From: CAZQYC01 sp043746555
Lineage (GTDB): Bacteria; Pseudomonadota; Gammaproteobacteria; Steroidobacterales; Steroidobacteraceae
Length of the DNA: 7,686 bases
Assembly (NCBI GenBank): GCA_043746555.1
Contig: JAYTQU010000006.1
Location: 1 to 7,686 of the forward strand
Direction: 5' to 3'
Shown here: positions 1 through 4,993 of the stretch, piece after piece
Layout: every line of letters begins with the position of its first letter
Numbering within the stretch: position 1 is the stretch's first letter
Notes under the pieces: model-generated
The model's database searches: none
What the model was told of the DNA's origin: nothing
The model's input: only the letters and a program-made list of their open reading frames with translations
Translations under genes and position numbers: made by a program

Positions 1-300
1 CTTGTCCTGATACATCACCAACGCCATCAGCGGTTGACTCCAAGTTGGCAGCTTTGCGAGTTCGCCAGTGAATTTGATTGTGGCTTCCGTCTCCACCGCG
101 TTATACGCATCGCCGCTCCATGAATTGGTTTCATTGAATGCGACCGAACGCTCTACTTGAATAACGCGACCATCGCCGAGATCAACGTCTTCAGTCCACT
201 TGCGTCGCGCAGGACCAAACGGGTCCCAAGCGATGTACAACGATACTGCTGCTACGACGACCGCCAAGCCTGCGACCATCGCGATGGTTTGTTTCTTCAT
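1..300 (-). CDS. Signal-anchored protein of unknown function, N-terminal 100 residues (partial)
   Basis: An open frame starts with ATG at 300-298 and runs off the left edge after 100 codons, so the C-terminus is missing. The start is supported by AAGGA eight bases upstream. Residues 1-24 form a Lys-rich tip followed by a hydrophobic segment (AMVAGLAVVVAAVSLYIAW), which would be an uncleaved membrane anchor or export signal. I see no lipobox Cys. The following part has a pattern (W-x-EDVDLGDGR-x-IQVERS, then PxWxxPLMALVMYQDK) that I recall from a widespread proteobacterial family of uncharacterised exported proteins. Its function is unknown and I assign none. The gene comes directly after a long repeat-rich stretch. 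An open frame through that stretch ends with TAA sharing its last A with this ATG (TAATG). Confidence 0.75.
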   Translation of the reverse strand, partial: MKKQTIAMVAGLAVVVAAVSLYIAWDPFGPARRKWTEDVDLGDGRVIQVERSVAFNETNSWSGDAYNAVETEATIKFTGELAKLPTWSQPLMALVMYQDK

Positions 301-536
301 TAATGCCATCCTTCGGTCAAGAGTAAGGCCACGGACACGGACCATCGGTGCCGGCCACGTGCAAAGGGGACTCGCATAAATGTTCCTCGTAAGCTCACAA
401 CACAATCGCACGACGACAGCCGCGCAACTCGAAAGAATTTCGGCGGGTGATTCGATTTCACCCCTTCTCGCATCCCATCATCTTGTTTGAAAAATGCCAC
501 CGGTACCGGAGTTGGGAAATGGGGATATCGGTGCAT
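300..536 (-). other. Repeat-derived leader reading frame ending at the start of the 300-1 gene
   Basis: This 78-codon open frame lies wholly in gene-free, repeat-rich sequence. Its TAA stop overlaps the ATG of the next gene as TAATG. It includes the segment FKQDDGMREGVK, which recurs almost unchanged (YKQDDRMREGVK) in the frame at 3200-3463. I see no good Shine-Dalgarno for its first ATG, and the middle is low-complexity and Arg-rich. It may be a translated leader that couples to the downstream gene, or simply an open stretch of repeat. I do not claim a functional protein. Confidence 0.2.
346..530 (-). repeat. Partial second copy of the composite intergenic repeat
   Basis: This stretch holds three pieces of the dispersed repeat family. 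Positions 500-530 carry the terminal motif, beginning with the perfect palindrome CCGGTACCGG. It closely matches 551-580 in the adjacent full unit, so the two motifs stand side by side. Positions 456-489 match 3281-3314 with one difference in 34 bases. Positions 346-374 are a weaker copy of the terminal motif (CGGTGCCGG, then AAAGGGG). Between them, 370-397 resembles 4465-4496 (AGCTT, then CGAGG, then ATGCG on the minus strand). The pieces keep the order and orientation seen in unit 3215-3396, so this looks like a truncated tandem unit. Confidence 0.6.
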
Positions 537-579
537 ATCGCTAAGGAACTCCGGTGCCGGACTTGGGAAAATGGGATAT

Positions 580-684
580 TTAATTTCCGCATCTGACTAG
601 CTCCAGTTGTTCACAAGCAAACGCCAAAGCACCACGCGCGCTTTCGTAGCAGTTCGCTTTCTTGAATCTTAAATGGATACTCAT
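580..684 (-). other. Possible 34-residue small ORF inside repeat unit 1
   Basis: On the minus strand an ATG at 684-682 lies eight bases after GGGAGG, a very strong Shine-Dalgarno at ideal spacing. The frame begins MSIHLRFKKANCYESA and ends with TAA after 34 residues. The first 16 residues are identical in the copy at 3412-3561, because the DNA is identical there, so this is not evidence of selection on protein. The third copy (start at 4814) begins MKIH and stops after eight codons. Either a small repeat-encoded peptide or a fortuitous frame is possible. Confidence 0.22.
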
Positions 685-770
685 CCTCTCCGCCTCCCAT
701 CGTCAGTCAACTCGTGATGGTTGATTCTCTTGTCACACCCCGTTCCATGCGATCCGTAGTGTGCAAGTAA

Positions 771-800
771 AGTGTCGCTCCAACTTTATAACAGTGTCAA
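771..800 (-). promoter_or_regulatory. Candidate promoter in repeat unit 1
   Basis: On the minus strand TTGACA (800-795) is a perfect -35 match. It is followed after 18 bases by GACACT (776-771), which keeps the A2 and T6 of a -10 box but is otherwise weak. The same pair at the same spacing occurs in the three other repeat units and once before DUF4160. It would transcribe toward the gene starting at 300. Activity is inferred only. Confidence 0.35.
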
Positions 801-811
801 GCGCAAATTAG

Positions 812-2680
812 TTACGCCGCCATCCGCCAATCCGATCGCGAAGCGGACTTCGCGTAGCGCCTACCTACCGCCCACAGCCAACAGTCTTCAGCCGTGTACC
901 GATTGTGCTCGTCGTCTTCATAACTGCCGGTAAAACCAGCGAGTTCGTGGATGTCGCGACCGGTGCCGGTGGTGAGCGTGTCCATACCTGCACCGCCGAC
1001 TAATGTGTCATTACCGGCCTCGCCATCTAATTGATCAACACCGTCACCGCCTTCGATGTAATCGTTACCGCCACCGCCCCAAATATTGTCGCTACCACTG
1101 CCGCCATAGAGATGATCCGCGCCCGCTCCACCCGTGATGGAATCATTTGTATTCGAGCCGAAAACAACTTGTCGTCCCGCACCATTACCCGTTGTAAATT
1201 GAACGCTGGTTGCCACATCTCGATACGTCGTTGCAACGCCGCCAGAACTTGAGGTGCTCGAAATGTTTTCCGTGTCTACCGTATTCCGTTGAACCAGAAG
1301 ATTCAACATCGCCGTGCGATCAGCAAGCCATTGATCGGTGATGTTGGCTTTGCCTGCGGCGCGGTCGGCCGGAGACAAACTTTGATCGGCTTGCCACAGC
1401 GCGTAGAGATCGGCGTGCACGCCGCCAAGCGTTGCGTTCAAGGTGTCTTGATTCGCGGTGTTAGTACCTCTGAGAACTACGGTACTCAATGAATCGAGTG
1501 CAACAAGCGCGGAGAATTCGGTCTTGGCTTCGGTTGAGAGGATGCTGCTTGGTGCGCTGAATTTGAGTTGTCCGGCAAGCGAGGTGAATGCGGCGCTTTC
1601 CGAAAGTTCTTTGATGTACGCGTGATAAGCCTCGCGAGCTAACCCATTCCCGTCAGCATCGTCGACGAATGTCGGTATCACATCGAAACCCAAGAAGGCG
1701 CGACGCAAACCATCCAGCACACCTTCCAACGATGCAGCCATTTGGTTAGAACCGGATTTAAACAAAGCGTTTGCTCGATCAATCGTCATCGTAGAGTCGA
1801 GCGTCGCCATCGCGTTGGCCAGCGCCAACGAATCGGTCAGCTTGTACATGGCATGGTTGGAAGCGCCCGTGCTTTCCTCATTGAATAAACTTACGCGCTG
1901 TCCCACCTGGCTGAACCAGAACGTATTGGTGGTAACGTTGATGCCGTTCTCGGCAAAGTAGTTGGTTTGCTTGCTGGTATTTGGAAACCTTCCTAAACCA
2001 TAACCAGCCCCTAAAACCGCTTCATACTGCCGAAATACAAATTCGCTGCCGGACGCAAATCCCGCGCTGTTGAATGTCGAAGTATGGGTAACGTTTGCCT
2101 GCACGCCCAACAGGCGGGTAAACGCTGAAGCTAGATAACCGCCCAGACTGTGGCCATCCACTTCTACGCCGCGCGCGATATCCGCCGCGGAAATTAAACC
2201 TGCGCCGGCAACAGAGGCGGCCACCACCGGCTCGTAAGTGACAGTCGGTTGACCATCAGAACCGATTCCCGCAACCGAATTGATTGTAATCTGCCGGGCC
2301 TGTTGTCCCACAGGCGTGGTGATTTTCAGCCACCGGTTGATCATGTCGACCACTTGCGCGCCGGCATTGCCGGTGAACGCTAACTGCACATCGGCCAGAA
2401 AATCTTGCGCCCCCGTAGTTCCCTGCATGGACACATACAATTTACCGTCACTCTTACGCCAAACTGTTGCGTCGAAGCCGGAACCCAATACATCGTCTGT
2501 TTCAATGTGGGTGACGACGGTGAAGTTGTCGGATATGTAGCGGGCGATGGGATCGGTCATTTGAACTGCGAGAAGCGGTTTTAAATCACCGCCAGTCGTT
2601 CCGTTCACAACAAGACCATTCAGCGCGTACGTGGCATCGGCGAGCAACGCATTGATATAAGCGTCGTTTATGGTGGTCAT
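812..2680 (-). CDS. RTX lipase (class 3-like lipase domain plus calcium-binding nonapeptide repeats), probable type I secretion substrate
   Basis: This 622-residue protein has two recognisable parts. Residues 1-300 form an alpha/beta-hydrolase lipase domain. VDGHSLGGYLA at 174-184 contains the nucleophile elbow GHSLG with Ser178, LYVSMQGTT at 81-89 fits the oxyanion-loop strand, and SNHAMYKLTDSLAL near 274-287 offers a likely catalytic His276. Residues 517-579 hold six to seven RTX nonapeptides of the GGxGxDxLx type, which bind calcium and fold outside the cell. There is no N-terminal signal peptide, as expected for a type I substrate. The start is well supported by AGGAG seven bases upstream, next to the stop of the preceding gene. 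The C-terminus after residue 580 is odd: it leaves the RTX pattern and ends in about 40 charged and aromatic residues with Arg-rich RRYAKSASRSDWRMAA, and I do not recognise a type I secretion signal. A repeat begins just beyond the stop, so the gene may be 3'-truncated. The substrate lipid is unknown. Confidence 0.88.
   Translation of the reverse strand: MTTINDAYINALLADATYALNGLVVNGTTGGDLKPLLAVQMTDPIARYISDNFTVVTHIETDDVLGSGFDATVWRKSDGKLYVSMQGTTGAQDFLADVQLAFTGNAGAQVVDMINRWLKITTPVGQQARQITINSVAGIGSDGQPTVTYEPVVAASVAGAGLISAADIARGVEVDGHSLGGYLASAFTRLLGVQANVTHTSTFNSAGFASGSEFVFRQYEAVLGAGYGLGRFPNTSKQTNYFAENGINVTTNTFWFSQVGQRVSLFNEESTGASNHAMYKLTDSLALANAMATLDSTMTIDRANALFKSGSNQMAASLEGVLDGLRRAFLGFDVIPTFVDDADGNGLAREAYHAYIKELSESAAFTSLAGQLKFSAPSSILSTEAKTEFSALVALDSLSTVVLRGTNTANQDTLNATLGGVHADLYALWQADQSLSPADRAAGKANITDQWLADRTAMLNLLVQRNTVDTENISSTSSSGGVATTYRDVATSVQFTTGNGAGRQVVFGSNTNDSITGGAGADHLYGGSGSDNIWGGGGNDYIEGGDGVDQLDGEAGNDTLVGGAGMDTLTTGTGRDIHELAGFTGSYEDDEHNRYTAEDCWLWAVGRRYAKSASRSDWRMAA
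837..854 (-). repeat. Perfect 7-bp hairpin at the 3' end of the RTX lipase gene
   Basis: CGCGAAG (837-843) and CTTCGCG (848-854) are exact inverted repeats around the 4-base loop CGGA. The hairpin lies within the last codons of the lipase frame, in the segment that no longer resembles RTX sequence. No T-run follows on the minus strand, so it is not a standard terminator. It may be part of invading repeat sequence or stabilise the mRNA end. Confidence 0.45.
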
Positions 2681-2684
2681 AAAA

Positions 2685-3203
2685 TTACTCCTGTTTCCTA
2701 AAAACCGCTTTAATGTGGTATCGATCTAGCCAGCCTTGAACCGACTCGTCTCCAAAAGGACCGCATGAGCTGTCGAATAATAATGGAGCACCCGTTTCAG
2801 AAATGCCGAGCATACGCATCAGCCAACCGCCCTTCGATTGATATCCGTAGAACATTAAAAGTTGTTTGCCAGATGCCGGATCGGAGTAGGTTTGCTTCAG
2901 CGCCATTGTTTCCAAAATGGTTCCGCCAACTGGCTCATAGTTACTATTAGTTACTAGTAGAGTTTTATCAGCGATCGCAGCAAAATCCGCTTCATGCCGA
3001 CCGTTCCTCTCACACAGCGATTCAAACTGATGTTTGCCAATCAATTCATCCGCAAGCGGCGCAACCAGCAATATCGGAAACACCACCACGGCGCTGACCA
3101 TTCTCAAGGGCCATGATTTAAAACGACCCGCCAGCCATAGCGTGATGGCAATCACTACGATCAGCCAAATGATCGCCACACCGATTAATAAGAGACCGCT
3201 CAT
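2685..3203 (-). CDS. Two-helix membrane-anchored protein of unknown function, coupled to the RTX lipase gene
   Basis: This 172-residue protein has two hydrophobic helices (about residues 4-25 and 34-50) followed by a soluble domain, probably periplasmic. Conserved-looking features are PLADELIGKHQFESLC at 49-64, GGWLMRMLGI at 125-134, and two Cys residues at 64 and 147 that could pair. I recall proteobacterial hypothetical proteins with this layout (a PLADE-x-IG segment, then a GGWL-x-R-x-LGIS segment), but no known function. The stop codon lies four bases before the ATG of the RTX lipase, and the lipase ribosome-binding site overlaps this gene's end, so the two are co-transcribed and probably translationally coupled. 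That arrangement fits an immunity or accessory protein for the lipase, which is inference. The ATG at 3203 has only a weak GGGG upstream, and an open frame through the preceding repeat ends in an ATGA overlap with it. Confidence 0.8.
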   Translation of the reverse strand: MSGLLLIGVAIIWLIVVIAITLWLAGRFKSWPLRMVSAVVVFPILLVAPLADELIGKHQFESLCERNGRHEADFAAIADKTLLVTNSNYEPVGGTILETMALKQTYSDPASGKQLLMFYGYQSKGGWLMRMLGISETGAPLLFDSSCGPFGDESVQGWLDRYHIKAVFRKQE

Positions 3204-3214
3204 GGTTGGAAACC

Positions 3215-3396
3215 CCGGTACCGCACATAGGAAAATGGAAATCGATGCAAACGCCGCATCAAAGAAACCGGTGCGATATATTTCACCCCTTCTCGCATCC
3301 GATCATCTTGTTTGTAATTCATTCTCGTCATACCCAATTCCGTAATCCGTGGTGTGCGATTGAAGTTTCGATCTAAGTTCGTTGCCGTGTCAAGCG
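3215..3396 (-). repeat. Composite intergenic repeat, unit 4 (divergent)
   Basis: On the minus strand this unit starts with GCGCTTGACAC, continues through a region clearly but imperfectly alignable with units 1-3 (for example CGCACACCACGGATTACGG against CGCACACTACGGATCGCA), then carries the segment 3281-3314 shared with 456-489, and ends with the terminal motif 3215-3244 (CCGGTACCG, GGAAAATGG, ATCG). The segment 3281-3314 looks like a diverged version of the Shine-Dalgarno region of the other units (GGATGCGAGAAGGGGTGA against GGGAGGCGGAGAGGATGA). This suggests two subfamilies. The unit directly abuts the gene starting at 3203. Confidence 0.6.
3364..3393 (-). promoter_or_regulatory. Candidate promoter in repeat unit 4
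   Basis: Minus-strand TTGACA (3393-3388) is followed after 18 bases by GAAACT (3369-3364), the same architecture as in the other repeat units. It lies about 160 bases upstream of the ATG at 3203 and would transcribe the membrane protein and RTX lipase pair. The -10 box is weak and activity is inferred. Confidence 0.38.
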
Positions 3397-3411
3397 CGAT
3401 TACGTTGCCCA

Positions 3412-3561
3412 TCATGCATGCAGACTGCTCATGCTTTCTTGCGTAGCAATTTTCCCTTGCCACGCTTTTGAACTACTTTCTTTTGAAGGGCAAACAAACG
3501 CTGACGCACCGCCTGCGCTTTCGTAGCAGTTCGCTTTCTTGAATCTTAAATGGATACTCAT
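3412..3561 (-). other. Possible 49-residue small ORF inside repeat unit 2
   Basis: The ATG at 3561-3559 is preceded by GGGAGG at eight bases. The frame begins MSIHLRFKKANCYESA, as in the small ORF at 580-684, then diverges and ends with TGA after 49 residues in a Ser/Lys-rich tail. The tail DNA (about 3412-3480) is not shared with the other units. This is the longest surviving version of the repeat-internal frame. Nothing about the peptide sequence reveals a function. Confidence 0.22.
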
Positions 3562-3680
3562 CCTCTCCGCCTCCCATCGTCAGTCAACTCGTGATGGTTG
3601 ATTCTTTTGTCACACCCCGTTCCCTGCGATCCGTAGTGTGCGAACGAAGTGTCGTTCTGAGATTGTTACGGTGTCAAGCG
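3489..3680 (-). repeat. Composite intergenic repeat, unit 2 (lacks the terminal motif)
   Basis: Positions 3515-3641 match 638-764 of unit 1 with two differences in 127 bases, and weaker similarity (around CAAACGC) extends to about 3489. The stretch 3558-3605 is part of the core identical in three units, with the stem-loop at 3582-3588/3597-3603. Below about 3489 the sequence differs from units 1 and 3 and the CCGGTxCCGG-type end is absent, so this copy is truncated or was joined to other DNA. It stands immediately upstream of unit 4 in the same orientation, giving two copies in tandem between DUF2442 and the membrane protein gene. Confidence 0.75.
3648..3677 (-). promoter_or_regulatory. Candidate promoter in repeat unit 2
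   Basis: Minus-strand TTGACA (3677-3672) and GACACT (3653-3648) are separated by 18 bases. The site would drive the small frame at 3561-3412 and possibly the genes beyond. The -10 element is a poor match, so this rests mainly on its recurrence in other units. Confidence 0.33.
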
Positions 3681-3823
3681 CTGTTAAATCGTATCGCCCG
3701 AATCACGCCGCGAGCAAAACCACTGAAGGCGAAATCGAACCGATGTTGCTTTCGCTGTGAGACCGTCGTCCATTGCCGCCGCCGACTTCACTCTATAGCA
3801 AATATGCCGCGCGACTTCGCTTA
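3681..3823. other. Gene-free spacer between DUF2442 and repeat unit 2
   Basis: I see no gene, terminator or clear repeat match in these 143 bases. A minus-strand frame passes through it (ending RRDSGDTI near 3684), but it has no ribosome-binding site and extends antisense-free into the DUF2442 gene in another frame, so I treat it as non-coding. Confidence 0.4.
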
Positions 3824-4105
3824 TCAGCCCGCAGCTCGTCTGCTTGGCAGACGCGCACCTTGCAAGTCTTTGGCAGCATACAACGCCTCGGGAGAAATGT
3901 CGACGCCGTTCGGCCATGCCACCGTCGCAGCTTCGACAAAAAACTTCTTAAAAAAGGCTGGCTTTTTTAATGGCTCAAATACCGGGCCTTTGAACCATTG
4001 CGACATGTCGATCAATTTGTGCGTTCCATCGTCAAAATGAATCTCAAGTAAGTAGCCGGAGACATGCTTTGCTTTGACGACACCTGGTAAATAATGAGTC
4101 TTCAT
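3824..4105 (-). CDS. DUF2442 domain protein, second gene of a DUF4160/DUF2442 pair
   Basis: The 93-residue protein matches my knowledge of DUF2442: a beta-rich start with EIHFDDGTHKLIDMSQWF at 21-38, GPVFEPLKKPAFF at 40-52, and the diagnostic WPNGVDISPEALY at 64-76. I chose the ATG at 4105 rather than the longer frame from 4156, because TGGAG lies seven bases upstream of it and the family begins near this point. Its start is four bases after the DUF4160 stop codon, and its ribosome-binding site lies inside the DUF4160 end, indicating an operon. DUF4160 and DUF2442 proteins commonly occur as adjacent pairs and are suspected to form toxin-antitoxin modules. Which one is the toxin is not shown by sequence. 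The C-terminal Arg-rich tail (ARLPSRRAAG) extends a little past the usual end. Three six-base homopolymers lie at 3938-3968. Confidence 0.88.
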   Translation of the reverse strand: MKTHYLPGVVKAKHVSGYLLEIHFDDGTHKLIDMSQWFKGPVFEPLKKPAFFKKFFVEAATVAWPNGVDISPEALYAAKDLQGARLPSRRAAG

Positions 4106-4109
4106 CTGT

Positions 4110-4370
4110 TTACTCCAATGGGGCAATTCGAGATAACGGCAAACCGCGTTGTCCATTGTTCCAATTTGTCAGCAGCTCGCGCTGACGCTGTGTAGCCCAA
4201 GTCTTGATAAGGCGGCTAACGGTTCGGGAAGAAATTTCCCCACGCAGCAAGTTGCCGTTGAAATCAAACGTAGCCCGCTGTCCCTGATATTCCGCATGGA
4301 AATGCGGCGGGCGATGGTCGCCAAAATACATGCGAATAATAATCCCGAAGAAATTTGCGATCTGCGGCAT
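4110..4370 (-). CDS. DUF4160 domain protein, first gene of a DUF4160/DUF2442 pair
   Basis: Starting at the ATG at 4370 gives 86 residues with the typical DUF4160 layout: MPQIANFFGIIIRMYF at 1-16, the hallmark PPHFHAEY at 21-28, a short beta region (ATFDFNGNLLRGEISSR), and a helix TWATQRQRELLTNW at 57-70 ending in PLSRIAPLE. I prefer this start to upstream ones (4379, 4448) because the family begins M-P-x-I and GAG lies nine bases upstream. The PPHFHAEY motif with paired His suggests nucleic-acid or metal binding, which is inference. The gene is followed directly by DUF2442 in what is probably a two-gene regulatory or toxin-antitoxin unit. A TTGACA/GAAACT pair at 4448-4419 is a likely promoter. 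Confidence 0.88.
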   Translation of the reverse strand: MPQIANFFGIIIRMYFGDHRPPHFHAEYQGQRATFDFNGNLLRGEISSRTVSRLIKTWATQRQRELLTNWNNGQRGLPLSRIAPLE

Positions 4371-4371
4371 C

Positions 4372-4476
4372 TTAACCATCTCGACTAAGTGACAGCCACG
4401 GCGCTGATTTGGCAAGCCAGTTTCTTGCATGTCGATCGGCAGTGTCAAGTATCATCAAAATAAGCGTGGTGCGCAT
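4372..4476 (-). other. Possible 34-residue leader frame ending one base before DUF4160
   Basis: An ATG at 4476-4474 with GCGAGG six bases or so upstream opens the frame MRTTLILMILDTADRHARNW and continues to a TAA at 4374-4372. One base separates the stop from the DUF4160 ATG. The start region (4465-4496) resembles 370-397 in the first intergenic stretch. If transcription begins at the promoter at 4448-4419, this ATG would lie outside the transcript, so it could act only on longer transcripts. Low confidence. Confidence 0.18.
4419..4448 (-). promoter_or_regulatory. Likely promoter of the DUF4160/DUF2442 pair
   Basis: Minus-strand TTGACA (4448-4443) and GAAACT (4424-4419) are separated by 18 bases, exactly as in repeat unit 4. 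The distance from the -10 box to the DUF4160 ATG is about 49 bases, so the leader would be short and promoter placement is good. The surrounding sequence is otherwise not obviously repeat. Confidence 0.4.
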
Positions 4477-4651
4477 AAGTACCTCGCAAGCTACTAAGTG
4501 AACATCGTAGCATCATCGCATCAATCGTCATTTTACAAACCGCCGACCAGCGCGGACATTACAAAAAAGGTCCGGCGCAGGAATCTACGATTGCATTGAA
4601 AAGCATGCGGGAAACGTTTGGTGTTGAAAGTCGCATAGACGTGGTGCAACG
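4477..4651. other. Gene-free stretch upstream of DUF4160
   Basis: I find no credible gene here. Only 4477-4496 shows similarity to another intergenic site (378-397). A run of six T on the minus strand near 4564-4569 follows GCCGGACC, but I see no convincing hairpin before it, so I do not call a terminator. Confidence 0.35.
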
Positions 4652-4936
4652 TGAGGAACACGGTGCCGGGCACGCAAAAAGGGGATATCGGCGGAACGCA
4701 GCCATCAAGTGTATATTTTCCGCATCGTCCATTCTCCGTTGCTCGCAGACAAACGCCCTGCGCGCCGAGTGGTTCGCCGCAGTTCTCTTAACTACAATTG
4801 GAATGAATTTTCATCCTCTCCGCCTCCCATCGTCAGTCAACTCGTGATGGTTGATTCTTTTGTCATACCCCAATCCCTGCGATCCTTGGTGTGCGCCGCG
4901 AGTGTCGCTCTGAGATTATTACCGTGTCGAGCACGA
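4652..4936 (-). repeat. Composite intergenic repeat, unit 3 (full length)
   Basis: The core 4811-4858 is identical to 681-728 and 3558-3605, and identity with unit 2 continues to about 4865. On the minus strand it begins with GTGCTCGACACGG (one base off TTGACA), keeps GACACT 18 bases later, the stem-loop at 4835-4841/4850-4856, GGGAGG before an ATG at 4814, GGCGTTTG, a GATGCGGAAA segment also seen in unit 1, and the terminal motif at 4661-4690 (CGGTGCCGG, GGGGATATCG). The internal frame is broken early by TAA here. The unit begins about 58 bases beyond the vapC pseudogene. Confidence 0.75.
4901..4930 (-). promoter_or_regulatory. Candidate promoter in repeat unit 3
   Basis: TCGACA (4930-4925) and GACACT (4906-4901) are spaced by 18 bases. 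The -35 has one change from the TTGACA of the other units, so this copy is the weakest candidate. Confidence 0.25.
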
Positions 4937-4993
4937 GCGCACGATAGCCCCCCCCATCGACTGCATGCGAGAACGGGCGAGATCGATCAAGCA

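Larger units (their letters stand above)
545..803 (-). repeat. Composite intergenic repeat, unit 1 (full length)
   Basis: Positions 638-764 match 3515-3641 with only two differences in 127 bases by my alignment. Within that, 681-728 is identical to both 3558-3605 and 4811-4858. On the minus strand the order is: TTGACA and GACACT hexamers, a stem-loop (AGTCAAC at 705-711 pairing with GTTGATT at 720-726, with one G-T pair), GGGAGG eight bases before an ATG at 684, a variable part containing GGCGTTTG, and the terminal motif at 551-580. The unit starts only about nine bases beyond the stop codon of the RTX lipase. No transposase or flanking target duplication is visible. Confidence 0.8.
3200..3463 (-). 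other. Repeat-derived leader reading frame overlapping the start of the 3203-2685 gene
   Basis: This 87-codon frame runs through gene-free repeat sequence, and its TGA overlaps the ATG at 3203 as ATGA. It contains YKQDDRMREGVK, near-identical to a segment of the leader frame at 300-536 because of the shared repeat at 3281-3314. Internal starts such as the ATG at 3335 or the ATG at 3298 could serve. Because the downstream gene has a poor ribosome-binding site, translational coupling from such a leader would make sense. A chance open frame cannot be excluded. Confidence 0.22.

Noticed and set aside
301..811. CRISPR array, tRNA or insertion sequence in the repeat-rich stretches
   Set aside because: The repeats are long, few and irregularly spaced without unique spacers. 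No cloverleaf is visible and there is no transposase fragment or terminal inverted repeat pair around the units.
1027..2540. Frames on either strand inside the RTX lipase (1027-1236, 1031-1252, 1289-1492, 2280-2540)
   Set aside because: They are shadows of the lipase gene, which has clear catalytic and calcium-binding motifs and a good ribosome-binding site.
4558..4580. Intrinsic terminator with a T6 run on the minus strand
   Set aside because: The sequence before the T-run does not form a convincing hairpin, and the site lies upstream of DUF4160 within non-coding DNA.
301..4936. Integron cassette array with attC sites
   Set aside because: Co-oriented modules with repeats after each and toxin-antitoxin genes fit an integron, but I could not find paired RYYYAAC and GTTRRRY core sites. 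The only similar pair (AGTCAAC/GTTGATT) violates the consensus and is only eight bases apart. No integrase is in the window.
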